Of a stretch of 14,630 nt of DNA, positions 7,975-14,409 are shown piece by piece. Source of the DNA: JBHWPB01 sp043424675 (GTDB lineage: Bacteria; Bacillota; Bacilli; Lactobacillales; Carnobacteriaceae_A). Numbering within the stretch: the first letter of the stretch is position 1; each line of letters opens with the position of its first letter. A program made the position numbers and the translations under genes. Below the pieces are notes generated by a model. The model was not told the origin of the DNA, searched no databases, and saw nothing but the letters and a program-made list of their open reading frames with translations. The stretch spans positions 1 through 14,630 of the forward strand of contig JBHWPB010000093.1 of the NCBI GenBank assembly GCA_043424675.1. The letters are read 5' to 3'.

Positions 7975-8005
7975 AAGGGATTGCCTGCGGGCAGTCTCTT
8001 TTTTA
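7975..8005 (+). terminator. Rho-independent terminator of rplM-rpsI
   Basis: An 11-pair hairpin, 7975-7985 with 7990-8000 (loop TGCG, two G-T pairs), runs straight into six Ts at 7999-8004. It lies 23 bases after the rpsI stop. Confidence 0.9.
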
Positions 8006-8023
8006 TTATGCACAAAATATAGG

Positions 8024-8050
8024 AGATTACACTGAAATAGTGTATGATCT
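8024..8050. promoter_or_regulatory. Inverted repeat upstream of the GNAT cluster (candidate operator)
   Basis: TACACT (8028-8033) and AGTGTA (8039-8044) are perfect inverted arms around GAAAT. They are flanked by AGAT (8024-8027) and ATCT (8047-8050), which extend the symmetry after a two-base bulge. The right arm runs into TATGAT (8043-8048), a possible -10 without a convincing -35. A second -10-like TATACT sits at 8066-8071. A repressor site over a promoter is plausible but unproven. Confidence 0.35.
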
Positions 8051-8102
8051 ACGTACTAACAACTCTATACTTTGAGAAGTCTTGCCCATAGGAGGGAAGA
8101 AG

Positions 8103-8732
8103 ATGAAAATAGTGAAGCGCATAGCTGTAATACTGTTTATTCTCACTGGAATTTTCGCCCTGGCACTCTTAGTAAGATATATCTGCCATCAGAGACAGCT
8201 TTCAGAGAAACAGAAAAAGCGAGAACTGAAAGAGGTGGTTATTGACGTTCCTGAGGCGAAGTATGCAGAAGCTATCGCAGATATTTATGCAGAAGGCTGG
8301 AAGCAGACGATCGAAGGCAAGTTAGCTGAGGAGGACCAGAGAGAAAATGTAGAACGTTGGTATCATCCAGAACGTATAGAAAAGGATATTGCAGAAGGCA
8401 ACTATTCCTACATAGCTTTGCTTGATTCAGAAGTCATAGGGGTAATTGGTGGCGGAAAAATCGGTCCCCATACAGGTGAAATCTTCGTCTTTTACGTGGA
8501 CGAAAAGATGAAGGATCAAGGTGTAGGCGAAAAGCTACTTGAAAAATTGACGCAGGAACACATTGAAGCAGGACTCTCAAAACAATCAGTCTCTGTACAA
8601 AAAGGCAATGAGAGAGGGATGTCTTTCTATGAAGCGAGAGGATTCAGATACCAAGAGAGAAATTTGACAGAAACAGCGACCGGAGAGCAGCAAGTTTCTT
8701 TACGGTATTCGAGAAGAATAGTGAGAGGGTAA
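8103..8732 (+). CDS. Membrane-anchored GNAT-family N-acetyltransferase
   Basis: The product (209 aa) begins with one hydrophobic helix (about residues 5-27) preceded by basic residues, then a short charged linker and a GNAT domain (about 40-200). The domain has the beta4 strand EIFVFYVDE, the acetyl-CoA loop KDQGVG (137-142), and the late motif SVQKGNERGMSFYEARGFRY typical of GNAT enzymes. GNATs transfer an acetyl group from acetyl-CoA to an amine; here the target is unknown. Lys takes the usual Arg/Gln position of the loop. The basic residues before the helix suggest N-in topology only if the C-terminal domain were outside; the positive linker (RYICHQRQ) after the helix argues for a cytoplasmic domain. 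The ATG at 8103 is chosen because GGAGGG at 8091-8096 is well spaced. First of three GNAT genes in a row. Confidence 0.82.
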   Translation: MKIVKRIAVILFILTGIFALALLVRYICHQRQLSEKQKKRELKEVVIDVPEAKYAEAIADIYAEGWKQTIEGKLAEEDQRENVERWYHPERIEKDIAEGNYSYIALLDSEVIGVIGGGKIGPHTGEIFVFYVDEKMKDQGVGEKLLEKLTQEHIEAGLSKQSVSVQKGNERGMSFYEARGFRYQERNLTETATGEQQVSLRYSRRIVRG

Positions 8733-8748
8733 AAGAGGAGAAGCAGTG

Positions 8749-9306
8749 ATGTTTTATTTTAAGCTGGATCAAGATTCAAAGTTACGATTGTTAGAGCCGA
8801 GACATGCTGAAGCATTATTTTTGCTCACAGACAGATCGAGGGAGTATCTGAAAGAATGGCTGCCTTGGGTCGACTTCACAAAAGAAGTGAAGGATTCTAA
8901 GCAATATATTGAAAGTGGAATAAAGAAAATTGGCAATCATGACGGTTTTGAAGCAGGTATCTGGTATCAAGGGGAATTAGCCGGCGTTATAGGGTTACAT
9001 GGCATAGACTGGACGAATAGGTCTACTTCTTTAGGCTATTGGTTAGGCGAAGAGTTCCAAGGAAAGGGCCTCACGACCAAGGCATGTAAGGCCATAATAG
9101 ATTACTGTTTTATTGATTTAGATTTACAGCGGATTGAAATTAGAGCGGCAACAAAAAATTACAAGAGCCAAGCGATCCCTGAAAGATTGGGCTTTCAAAA
9201 AGAAGGACAGACGAGGAATTCAGAGTTTTTACATGGTAGATATGTAGACCATTATATTTTTGGGTTAGTAAAAGAAGATGAATCAGGGAGTGAGGACTTT
9301 CTTTGA
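8749..9306 (+). CDS. RimJ/RimL-type GNAT acetyltransferase
   Basis: The product (185 aa) is a soluble GNAT of the RimL/YdaF type, a group that acetylates protein N-termini or small amines. It shows the N-terminal LRLLEPRHAEALF, the EYLKEWLPWVDF segment common to this subfamily, LGYWLGEEFQGKGLTTKA with the acetyl-CoA loop Q104-GKG-LT, and RIEIRAATKNYKSQAIPERLGF. Family members usually read V rather than I before the ERLGF. The ATG at 8749 lies eight bases after GAGGAG (8735-8740); an in-frame GTG at 8746 is the alternative. It follows the first GNAT by 16 bases and overlaps the next gene by four, so the three are probably one operon. Substrate is not predictable. Confidence 0.9.
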   Translation: MFYFKLDQDSKLRLLEPRHAEALFLLTDRSREYLKEWLPWVDFTKEVKDSKQYIESGIKKIGNHDGFEAGIWYQGELAGVIGLHGIDWTNRSTSLGYWLGEEFQGKGLTTKACKAIIDYCFIDLDLQRIEIRAATKNYKSQAIPERLGFQKEGQTRNSEFLHGRYVDHYIFGLVKEDESGSEDFL

Positions 9307-9752
9307 TTAAGAAAATTGATATGAGTGACAGAAAAAATGCCGAGAGTATCTTAAGTATCCAAATACTGGCTTATCATATAGAAGCAGAACTAATCGGTAC
9401 ACATGAATTACCACCTTTAAAGGAGACGATTGACTCCTTGCAAAGTTCTGGGGAAACGTTCTATGGTTTTTACGAGGACAAGGATTTACGCGGAGTAATC
9501 TCTATCGACATCGATGGCAAGGAAGCTAAAATAAATAGATTATTCGTGCATCCAGACCACTTTAAGCGGAGAATTGCCCAGTCATTGTTAGACTCTATCG
9601 AGAAGAAATTTGAGAGTAAGAAAATAAAGGTAGCAACAGGGTCTAAAAATACTCCAGCAATCCACTTTTATCAAAAGAATAGATTTAAGAAGCTGAAGGA
9701 AACACTAGTTGACGAAGAGCTGTCTTCAACCTTTTTTGAGAAAAACTTATAA
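9303..9752 (+). CDS. GNAT-family acetyltransferase with altered acetyl-CoA loop
   Basis: This small protein (149 aa) looks like a single GNAT domain: INRLFVHPDHFKRRIAQSLL, then KVATGSKNTPAIHFYQKNRFKKL, the standard end motif. In the acetyl-CoA loop the position that is normally Gly is Arg90 (FKRRIA instead of a form such as FRKGIA), which might weaken cofactor binding. The codon is AGA, one base from the Gly codon GGA. The start is TTG at 9303, overlapping the previous stop as TTGA, with GAGG at 9292-9295 as ribosome binding site. The protein has no N-terminal extension. It could be active with a changed pocket, or a decaying gene that is still open. Confidence 0.8.
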   Translation: MIKKIDMSDRKNAESILSIQILAYHIEAELIGTHELPPLKETIDSLQSSGETFYGFYEDKDLRGVISIDIDGKEAKINRLFVHPDHFKRRIAQSLLDSIEKKFESKKIKVATGSKNTPAIHFYQKNRFKKLKETLVDEELSSTFFEKNL

Positions 9753-9753
9753 T
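9725..9753 (+). promoter_or_regulatory. Candidate promoter for the alpha/beta hydrolase gene
   Basis: TATAAT at 9748-9753 is a perfect -10, with TTCAAC at 9725-9730 exactly 17 bases upstream as a weak -35. It overlaps the end of the third GNAT gene and would start near 9760. An AT-rich inverted repeat (AATTTTC 9751-9757, GAAAATT 9774-9780) sits over the start point. Confidence 0.4.
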
Positions 9754-9810
9754 TTTCAATGAAATATCTTATAGAAAATTGAGAAAAAAATGTACTTAAG
9801 GAGAACAAAG

Positions 9811-10794
9811 ATGAAAGTGACTTCTGACATGATAGACAGTGAGCTCAGATCTAGAGGCTATCTCTTAGATTTTTTCTTCAGTAAATCCAGTGAAGAAAAA
9901 TTTATCACATCAATGCACCGAATCAAGAAAATGAGCGACCGGTTGAAAGGCATCAAGGTAAGCGGGTTGAAGCCTGAAGAGCGATGGATAAGGCGGGAAG
10001 ATGGCTCTAGACTGCGTCTCTGCATCTATAAACCTGAGTATCTGGATACCGACAAGAAAGTTCCTGGAATCTTGTGGTCGCACGGTGGAGGGTACGCGCT
10101 GGGGATCCCTGAATTCTTCGCAAGTACCTACAAAAGAATGATGGAAGCGAGAGACTGTATCATCATCGCTCCTGATTATCGTCTATCTATTGAAGAGCCC
10201 TATCCGGCTGCTCTCAAAGATGTCTACGTGACACTTCTATGGATGAGAGACAACGCAGAAGCACTCGGAATCAGAAGTGATCAACTCATGGTCGGAGGGG
10301 AGAGTGCAGGGGGTGGCTTAACCGCGGCAGTGTCCCTTCTAGCAAGGGATCGCGGTGAGGTCGATCTTGCCTTTCAAATGCCTCTCTATCCCATGATTGA
10401 TGATCGGATGAGGTTAGAATCAGCCCAAAATAATAATGCGCCCATATGGAATTCAAAAACCAACCGTTGGGCTTGGGACTTATATCTCAGAAACTTAGAA
10501 GAAGAAACCGTCTCAGCTTATGTCGCTGCTTCCAGAGCCAAGGACTACAGTAATCTTCCTCCTGCAATCACTTATGTCGGAAATATCGAACCTTTCAGGG
10601 ATGAAACCATAGAGTATGTGGAAAACTTGAGAAAAGCAGGGGTTCCCGTCGACTTTGAAATATATAAGGGCGCTTATCATGGCTTCAATAAGGTGAATTC
10701 CAATGCTGAAATAAGCAAGAGCGCAACCGACTTTTTCACGGAATCTTTTAAATATGCAGTCGACCATTATTTCGTTGAACAAATACAAATTTAA
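9811..10794 (+). CDS. Alpha/beta hydrolase, HSL-type esterase/lipase family
   Basis: This predicted cytoplasmic esterase (327 aa) is of the hormone-sensitive-lipase type, which hydrolyses esters of short acids. The oxyanion-hole motif HGGGY is at 91-95, the nucleophile elbow GGESAG has Ser165, and the catalytic His is His290 in GAYHGF. In the acid position the usual DPLRDE reads EPFRDE, so Glu260 probably replaces Asp; Glu can serve here. The ATG at 9811 has AAGGAG at 9798-9803 seven bases upstream; an upstream in-frame ATG at 9790 lacks a site. There is no signal peptide. The gene lies 58 bases after the GNAT cluster and may be co-transcribed or use its own promoter. A broken paralog lies at 12964-13310, beyond the aminotransferase gene. 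Confidence 0.9.
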   Translation: MKVTSDMIDSELRSRGYLLDFFFSKSSEEKFITSMHRIKKMSDRLKGIKVSGLKPEERWIRREDGSRLRLCIYKPEYLDTDKKVPGILWSHGGGYALGIPEFFASTYKRMMEARDCIIIAPDYRLSIEEPYPAALKDVYVTLLWMRDNAEALGIRSDQLMVGGESAGGGLTAAVSLLARDRGEVDLAFQMPLYPMIDDRMRLESAQNNNAPIWNSKTNRWAWDLYLRNLEEETVSAYVAASRAKDYSNLPPAITYVGNIEPFRDETIEYVENLRKAGVPVDFEIYKGAYHGFNKVNSNAEISKSATDFFTESFKYAVDHYFVEQIQI

Positions 10795-11013
10795 CTTTGT
10801 AAGTTGCATGCGATACATAATCAATTTCCTTATCTTGCTGTCTATCTCAAAAGAAAATAGAAGCTTGTTTATTTTTAATCACCTTAACGGATATCTACCA
10901 ACTAAAGCTTAGTCATTGATATTATATAGTTGTCTACAGTGTACTATTCTTAGTGTCTGTTTGACAAGAGCTCTGATGAGGTGAAAATAAATCTAAAACA
11001 GTTGCATTTAGAG
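10795..11013. other. AT-rich intergenic stretch without a recognised gene
   Basis: This part of the 353-base gap between the hydrolase and aminotransferase genes holds no convincing gene. A short inverted repeat follows the hydrolase stop (AACTT 10793-10797, AAGTT 10801-10805) without a T-tract, so I see no terminator. TTGACA at 10961-10966 looks like a -35, but no -10 lies at proper spacing. TACAGTGTA (10935-10943) is a small palindrome. A GTG at 10981 opens 81 codons, but that reading contains the aminotransferase promoter and runs out of frame into the aminotransferase gene. Confidence 0.5.
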
Positions 11014-11042
11014 TTGAAAGCGTTTACACAATGTGGTATATT
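11014..11042 (+). promoter_or_regulatory. Promoter of the aminotransferase gene
   Basis: TTGAAA (11014-11019) and TATATT (11037-11042) are 17 bases apart, with TG at 11034-11035 giving an extended -10. The start point near 11049 leaves a leader of about 100 bases before the gene. I found no T-box or other known riboswitch core in that leader. Confidence 0.75.
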
Positions 11043-11147
11043 ACAATCAGTTTCAATCAATCATTACCATAAAAAGCTGTATATTGAAGTTCGAACGCTG
11101 GAGTCAGTGTCTTCAAAAATTATAAAGATTAAAAAGGAGAGTTTTTG

Positions 11148-12482
11148 GTGCAGATCAAACAAAACTATAAAAAACCTTCAGTATCTAATTATTTTGCAGG
11201 GAAAGTCCCGAATGATATCCGCTTAGGAAGTATTAAGTTTGCTGAGCGTAAGGATAATGTGGAACTTATCAATGGTGCCATCGGGAATGTCGCCTTGCCG
11301 ATGCATCCAAAACTACAAGAACGCATGCAAAATCTCGGGAAAGAGGGCGGTGGCTTTGCAGATGGCGTGGTCAGGTACGAGCCGACTGCGGGAAGAGAAG
11401 AAACAAAAGATGCCTTCAAAAATATTATTCAGCAAATGGGCTTCGATAGTTCTGATCTGGAAGTTCTAGTCACTGACGGAGGCACCTTGGCAATGGAGAT
11501 CTTGCTTCTCGGTGTGGCTGGCAAACTAGAAAACGATGACAGGCCTCTGCTATTAATTGATCCCACCTATACGACCTATGATGCCCTTGCGAAACGTTTA
11601 GGACGCAACACCGTTTCTATTCAACGGACATTAAACGATGAGGGGCACTTTACCTTCCCGGATGTTGAAGAAATTGAAAAAGTTATCGAAGAAGAGAATC
11701 CAAATGCTGTCTTGATGATTCCTTACGATAACCCAACGGGACAGATGTACAGCAAGGAAATGATGACGGAATTAGCGAAATTGTGTGTCGAACACAACAT
11801 GTGGTTTGTGAGTGACGAAGCGTACCGTGGATTATTTTATGATGATAACCATGAACTTTTAAGTATCTGGGGAATTACAGATGAAGAAGTACCAGGTATT
11901 GAAGGAAGACGGATCAGTGTTGAAACGGCGTCTAAGATCTGGAATGCCTGTGGTTTAAGAATTGGTGCATTAGTAACAGACAGTCCGCTCTTTGCTGAAA
12001 AAATGGAAGCAGAGTATACTAGTAATTTAAGCGCCAACTCGATTGGCCAGTATATCTTCGGTGCCTTGGCGCATGAATCACGTGAAGATATTTTTGAATG
12101 GTTGGAAAAAGGGCGCGAATACTACCGCAAGATGAATAATTTCTTATCCAGTGAAATTAAGAAACTAAATCCAGACTTTATTGTCTCGCAGCCAGAAGCC
12201 TCCATCTATACAGTGATCGACGTTAAGAATGCAGCTAAGCCTGGTTTTAATGCTGCAGACTTTGTGGCCTTTTGTGCAGAGAAGGGGAGCGTCATGGTCG
12301 ACGGCGTTCCAATGACCCTCTTAGTTGCGCCGATGGCAGGATTCTACAAAGCAGATTCAGCTGAAGAAAACCCTGGTAAAACACAGTTCCGAATTTCATA
12401 TTGTGAACCTGAAGAAAAAATGAAAAAAGTACCCTATGTTTTAACCAAGCTGCTTGAAGAATTTGAGAGCACGAGAGTATAA
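11148..12482 (+). CDS. PLP-dependent class I/II aminotransferase
   Basis: This fold-type I aminotransferase (444 aa) moves an amino group between an amino acid and a 2-oxo acid in the cytoplasm. The PLP-site marks are visible: VTDGGTLAMEILL in the phosphate-cup region, DNPTGQMYS with the conserved Asn, FVSDEAYRGL with the Asp and Tyr that hold the ring, Lys263 in TASKIWNACGLRIG forming the Schiff base, and Arg in QFRISYCEP for the substrate carboxylate. The length is somewhat above the usual 390-400 residues. Similar proteins are often called aspartate or aromatic aminotransferases; the exact substrate is open. AAGGAGA (11134-11140) fits the GTG at 11148; a TTG at 11145 is closer and less likely. 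It has its own promoter and terminator, so it is probably monocistronic. Confidence 0.92.
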   Translation: MQIKQNYKKPSVSNYFAGKVPNDIRLGSIKFAERKDNVELINGAIGNVALPMHPKLQERMQNLGKEGGGFADGVVRYEPTAGREETKDAFKNIIQQMGFDSSDLEVLVTDGGTLAMEILLLGVAGKLENDDRPLLLIDPTYTTYDALAKRLGRNTVSIQRTLNDEGHFTFPDVEEIEKVIEEENPNAVLMIPYDNPTGQMYSKEMMTELAKLCVEHNMWFVSDEAYRGLFYDDNHELLSIWGITDEEVPGIEGRRISVETASKIWNACGLRIGALVTDSPLFAEKMEAEYTSNLSANSIGQYIFGALAHESREDIFEWLEKGREYYRKMNNFLSSEIKKLNPDFIVSQPEASIYTVIDVKNAAKPGFNAADFVAFCAEKGSVMVDGVPMTLLVAPMAGFYKADSAEENPGKTQFRISYCEPEEKMKKVPYVLTKLLEEFESTRV

Positions 12483-12493
12483 GGTAAAATCGT

Positions 12494-12531
12494 AGACCTC
12501 CACACGATGACGAGTGTGGAGGTTATTTTTT
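12494..12531 (+). terminator. Rho-independent terminator of the aminotransferase gene
   Basis: ACCTCCACAC (12496-12505) and GTGTGGAGGT (12514-12523) form a perfect 10-pair stem with an 8-base loop, followed by TTATTTTTT. It begins 13 bases after the stop. Confidence 0.95.
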
Positions 12532-12642
12532 GTTTAAAATATTCAATTCTATGAAGCTCTTCTCCAACTCCTGCCGCTGACAATAAACTGGCTCCATTTC
12601 AAGGTAAGTTATTTCGAACCTTAAATTACAGAAAATTATCAT
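12523..12642 (-). other. Unrecognised 39-codon minus-strand reading frame, possibly a gene remnant
   Basis: An open frame of 39 codons, ending EKSFIELNILNKK, starts at an ATG at 12640-12642 inside the end of the monooxygenase remnant and stops inside the aminotransferase terminator. Its composition looks protein-like and it could be the C-terminal end of a lost gene fused to the debris. I see no ribosome binding site and do not recognise the family. Confidence 0.2.
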
Positions 12643-12966
12643 TAAAAACCAAAGTCATTCCATTATTAACGTATGGATAAGCTTCTTGCACAGCCTCTTG
12701 TGTGGTCTCTCCTGTAAATAAAAATCCACTCAGAGTAATAGGAAGTTCTTCAGGATCATGACCAGACGCAGCAGCGGCTTCTCGATAAATATTAGCAGTA
12801 TTTTCGTAAGCGTCTACAGAACCTGCTAAAGCGGCTAAGTTCATAGCAATATTATCCCGCCCAGCTGCTATCGCTGAAGGAGGCGCCCCTCCGACAGCTC
12901 ACCATAGTGGAATCTCACGTCTGCTCATGGCAAGACTTTCGCCTCTTCTAAAGAGACTCTGTATCT
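12626..12966 (-). pseudogene. Luciferase-like (LLM) flavin monooxygenase fragment with internal stop
   Basis: Read on the minus strand, this remnant of about 113 codons shows the middle part of a luciferase-like flavin-dependent oxidoreductase: LFRRGESLAMSRREIPLW, stop, AVGGAPPSAIAAGRDNIAMN, then SVDAYENTANIYREAAAASG and HDPEELPITLSGFLFTGETT. The AVGGxPxSAIAAGR and YREAAAASGHDPEELP stretches are typical of the family, whose members are usually over 300 residues. A TGA at complement(12899..12901) stands where Trp (TGG) is expected after IPLW. Both ends are missing: the N-terminal half is replaced at about 12960 by the opposite-strand hydrolase remnant, and the frame stops at 12626 well before a normal C-terminus. 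The ATG at 12842-12844 lies inside the domain and is not a true start. Confidence 0.75.
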
Positions 12967-13310
12967 TCCTTAGTAAATCCAGTAAGAAAAAGTTTATCAA
13001 TTCGATGCAACGTCTCAAAAAGCTGACAGATAAATTAATGGGGATTAAAGTGAAGTGGGATGAAGCCGATTGAGAGATGGATCAAGCGGAAAGATGGTTC
13101 CGAGCTGCGTCTTTGTATCTACAAACCGGAAAATATAGATAAAAAAGTTCCCGGAATTGTATGGTCCTATGGAGACAGTTATGAGCTGAACATTCTTTAA
13201 TTCTTTGCCGGTTCTTACAAAAAATGATTGAAGCGAAAGAATATGTTATTGTAGCTTCAGATTACCGATTATCCATTGAAGAACCTTATCCTGTGCTTTG
13301 AAAACAGAAA
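12964..13310 (+). pseudogene. Truncated, frameshifted paralog of the alpha/beta hydrolase
   Basis: This stretch aligns by eye with about 115 codons of the intact hydrolase (roughly residues 21-137): FLSKSSKKKFINSMQRLKKL, then (after a +1 shift near 13065) MKPIERWIKRKDGSELRLCI, YKPENIDKKVPGIVWSYGD, FFAGSYKK, and (after a -1 shift in the A-run near 13220) MIEAKEYVIVASDYRLSIEE with PYP. A further -1 shift lies near 13294. GAA has become TAA at 13198-13200, and the oxyanion motif HGGG reads YGDS. The N-terminus and everything after the PYP region, including the nucleophile Ser, are missing. It is non-functional. The divergence from the intact copy suggests an old duplication or an independently acquired homolog rather than a recent copy. 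Confidence 0.88.
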
Positions 13311-13311
13311 T

Positions 13312-13374
13312 AAAAAAGCTCTCTTCAAAGCAGTTTGTATTTCGCTGTTCGCTTTGTTGGGAGCTAATTTTTTT
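13312..13374. terminator. Two-way terminator between the pseudogenes and the minus-strand lipoprotein gene
   Basis: AGCTCTC (13317-13323) pairs with GGGAGCT (13359-13365) and, after a TT/TT internal loop, CAAAGC (13326-13331) pairs with GCTTTG (13351-13356). Seven Ts follow on the plus strand (13368-13374), and six As precede it (13312-13317), giving a T-tract on the minus strand too. It can end transcription of the lipoprotein gene, which stops about 50 bases away, and of anything reading from the left. Confidence 0.8.
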
Positions 13375-13425
13375 CTAATCATTTGACAGAGAAATTAAAT
13401 TTTAGATTAGACGCTAATTTTATTG

Positions 13426-14361
13426 TCAATTTGCATAGTTATAGAGAAAAAATTCATACATATCTTCAGATGTAAGATTATAGGCAGGGATATCTTCCAA
13501 TAACTGATGATATTCTTCATAAGTGAGAGGGTAGACCTCATAACCTTGGGCGCGTAAATCCTCTAGAGAATCTATTTCTTCTGGAGATGCAGATTGAACG
13601 TCACCAGAATAAAGCATCCCATTAATGAACATCGGCTGGTTTGGAATAAGGACAGGGGGCTCTTCAGGATGCATCGATTCAGAGCTGTCAGATGTTTCTA
13701 AAGTCATGGTTTTCATTTCATCAAAAGAAACACTATTGAGTTCCTCATAGTAGCCAGTATTCCCTGCAGAACCATCATACAAATCAGGAGCACTTTCGTA
13801 GTCTGCCAGTAATTGATCTACTGTGACATTGACTTGTGGGGGAGGACTGACTTCATAACCATCTATTCCCATGGCAACAACCCCATCTACTGGTAGAAAA
13901 GTATCTCCTTGGCGTTCAATTAAATAGATAGGATGGCCAGTACCAGCTCCTGAATGGACTTGGAGAAAAATAAGGTTATCTTCAAGTCCGTACATAATAC
14001 TCCATGCCCCTTCGGTAATTCCTTGGGGTTGTCCTCGTTCATCGTAATAAGGCGTAAGTAAAGCGATTTGAGTATCCGTTGGCAAAGCTTCGAAGCGTTC
14101 AATATTTGAGTTTTCAACTACATCGGAAGTTTTTTCAGTGAAAATTTCTGTTTCTTCAAGCTCTTTCGTCTCTTCTCGCTCTTCATCAGTGTCACTCTGT
14201 GCCGAAGTTTTCTCTGGTTGTTGTTCCTCTTCTAATCGTTTTTGAACCTCCTCACGATAGATTTCTTCTTGTTCTTCTTTTGTAAGCTCTTGACTTTCTT
14301 GTCCACATCCTGTCAGGAGCAAGGCGAGAGATAAAATAATTAATTTCATTCTCTTTTTCAT
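13426..14361 (-). CDS. Acidic lipoprotein of unknown function
   Basis: The predicted product (311 aa) is a surface lipoprotein. A basic start (MKKRMK), hydrophobic core and lipobox LTGC place the lipidated Cys at about residue 19. A very acidic, Glu-rich, probably helical or disordered stretch follows (about 20-85), as a spacer from the membrane. The rest looks like a globular domain, with segments such as TDTQIALLTPYYDERGQP, GAWSIMYGLEDNLIFLQVHS, GHPIYLIERQGDTFLPVDG and a Tyr-rich C-terminus. The middle domain resembles uncharacterised lipoprotein domains of related bacteria, but I cannot name a family. The ATG at 14359-14361 is chosen because it opens the signal peptide and follows AAGGGTAGGA; an earlier in-frame start adds 16 polar residues. 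A possible -10 (TATACT) lies at complement(14401..14406). It is transcribed alone, towards the pseudogenes, and ends before the two-way terminator. Confidence 0.8.
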   Translation of the reverse strand: MKKRMKLIILSLALLLTGCGQESQELTKEEQEEIYREEVQKRLEEEQQPEKTSAQSDTDEEREETKELEETEIFTEKTSDVVENSNIERFEALPTDTQIALLTPYYDERGQPQGITEGAWSIMYGLEDNLIFLQVHSGAGTGHPIYLIERQGDTFLPVDGVVAMGIDGYEVSPPPQVNVTVDQLLADYESAPDLYDGSAGNTGYYEELNSVSFDEMKTMTLETSDSSESMHPEEPPVLIPNQPMFINGMLYSGDVQSASPEEIDSLEDLRAQGYEVYPLTYEEYHQLLEDIPAYNLTSEDMYEFFLYNYAN

Positions 14362-14409
14362 ATTGTTTGTCCTACCCTTCTTTTTCTTTATATAGATATC
14401 AGTATACAA

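Noticed and set aside
11049..11147. Possible riboswitch or T-box in the aminotransferase leader.
   Set aside because: I found no T-box sequence, no terminator/antiterminator pair and no known riboswitch core in the roughly 100-base leader.
10981..11226. GTG-started 81-codon frame before the aminotransferase gene.
   Set aside because: It contains the best promoter for the aminotransferase gene and continues out of frame into that gene. It has no good ribosome binding site or recognisable domain.
12523..13310. The pseudogene region as an insertion sequence or phage remnant.
   Set aside because: There are no transposase or integrase motifs, terminal inverted repeats or target duplications visible. 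Both identified fragments are metabolic genes.
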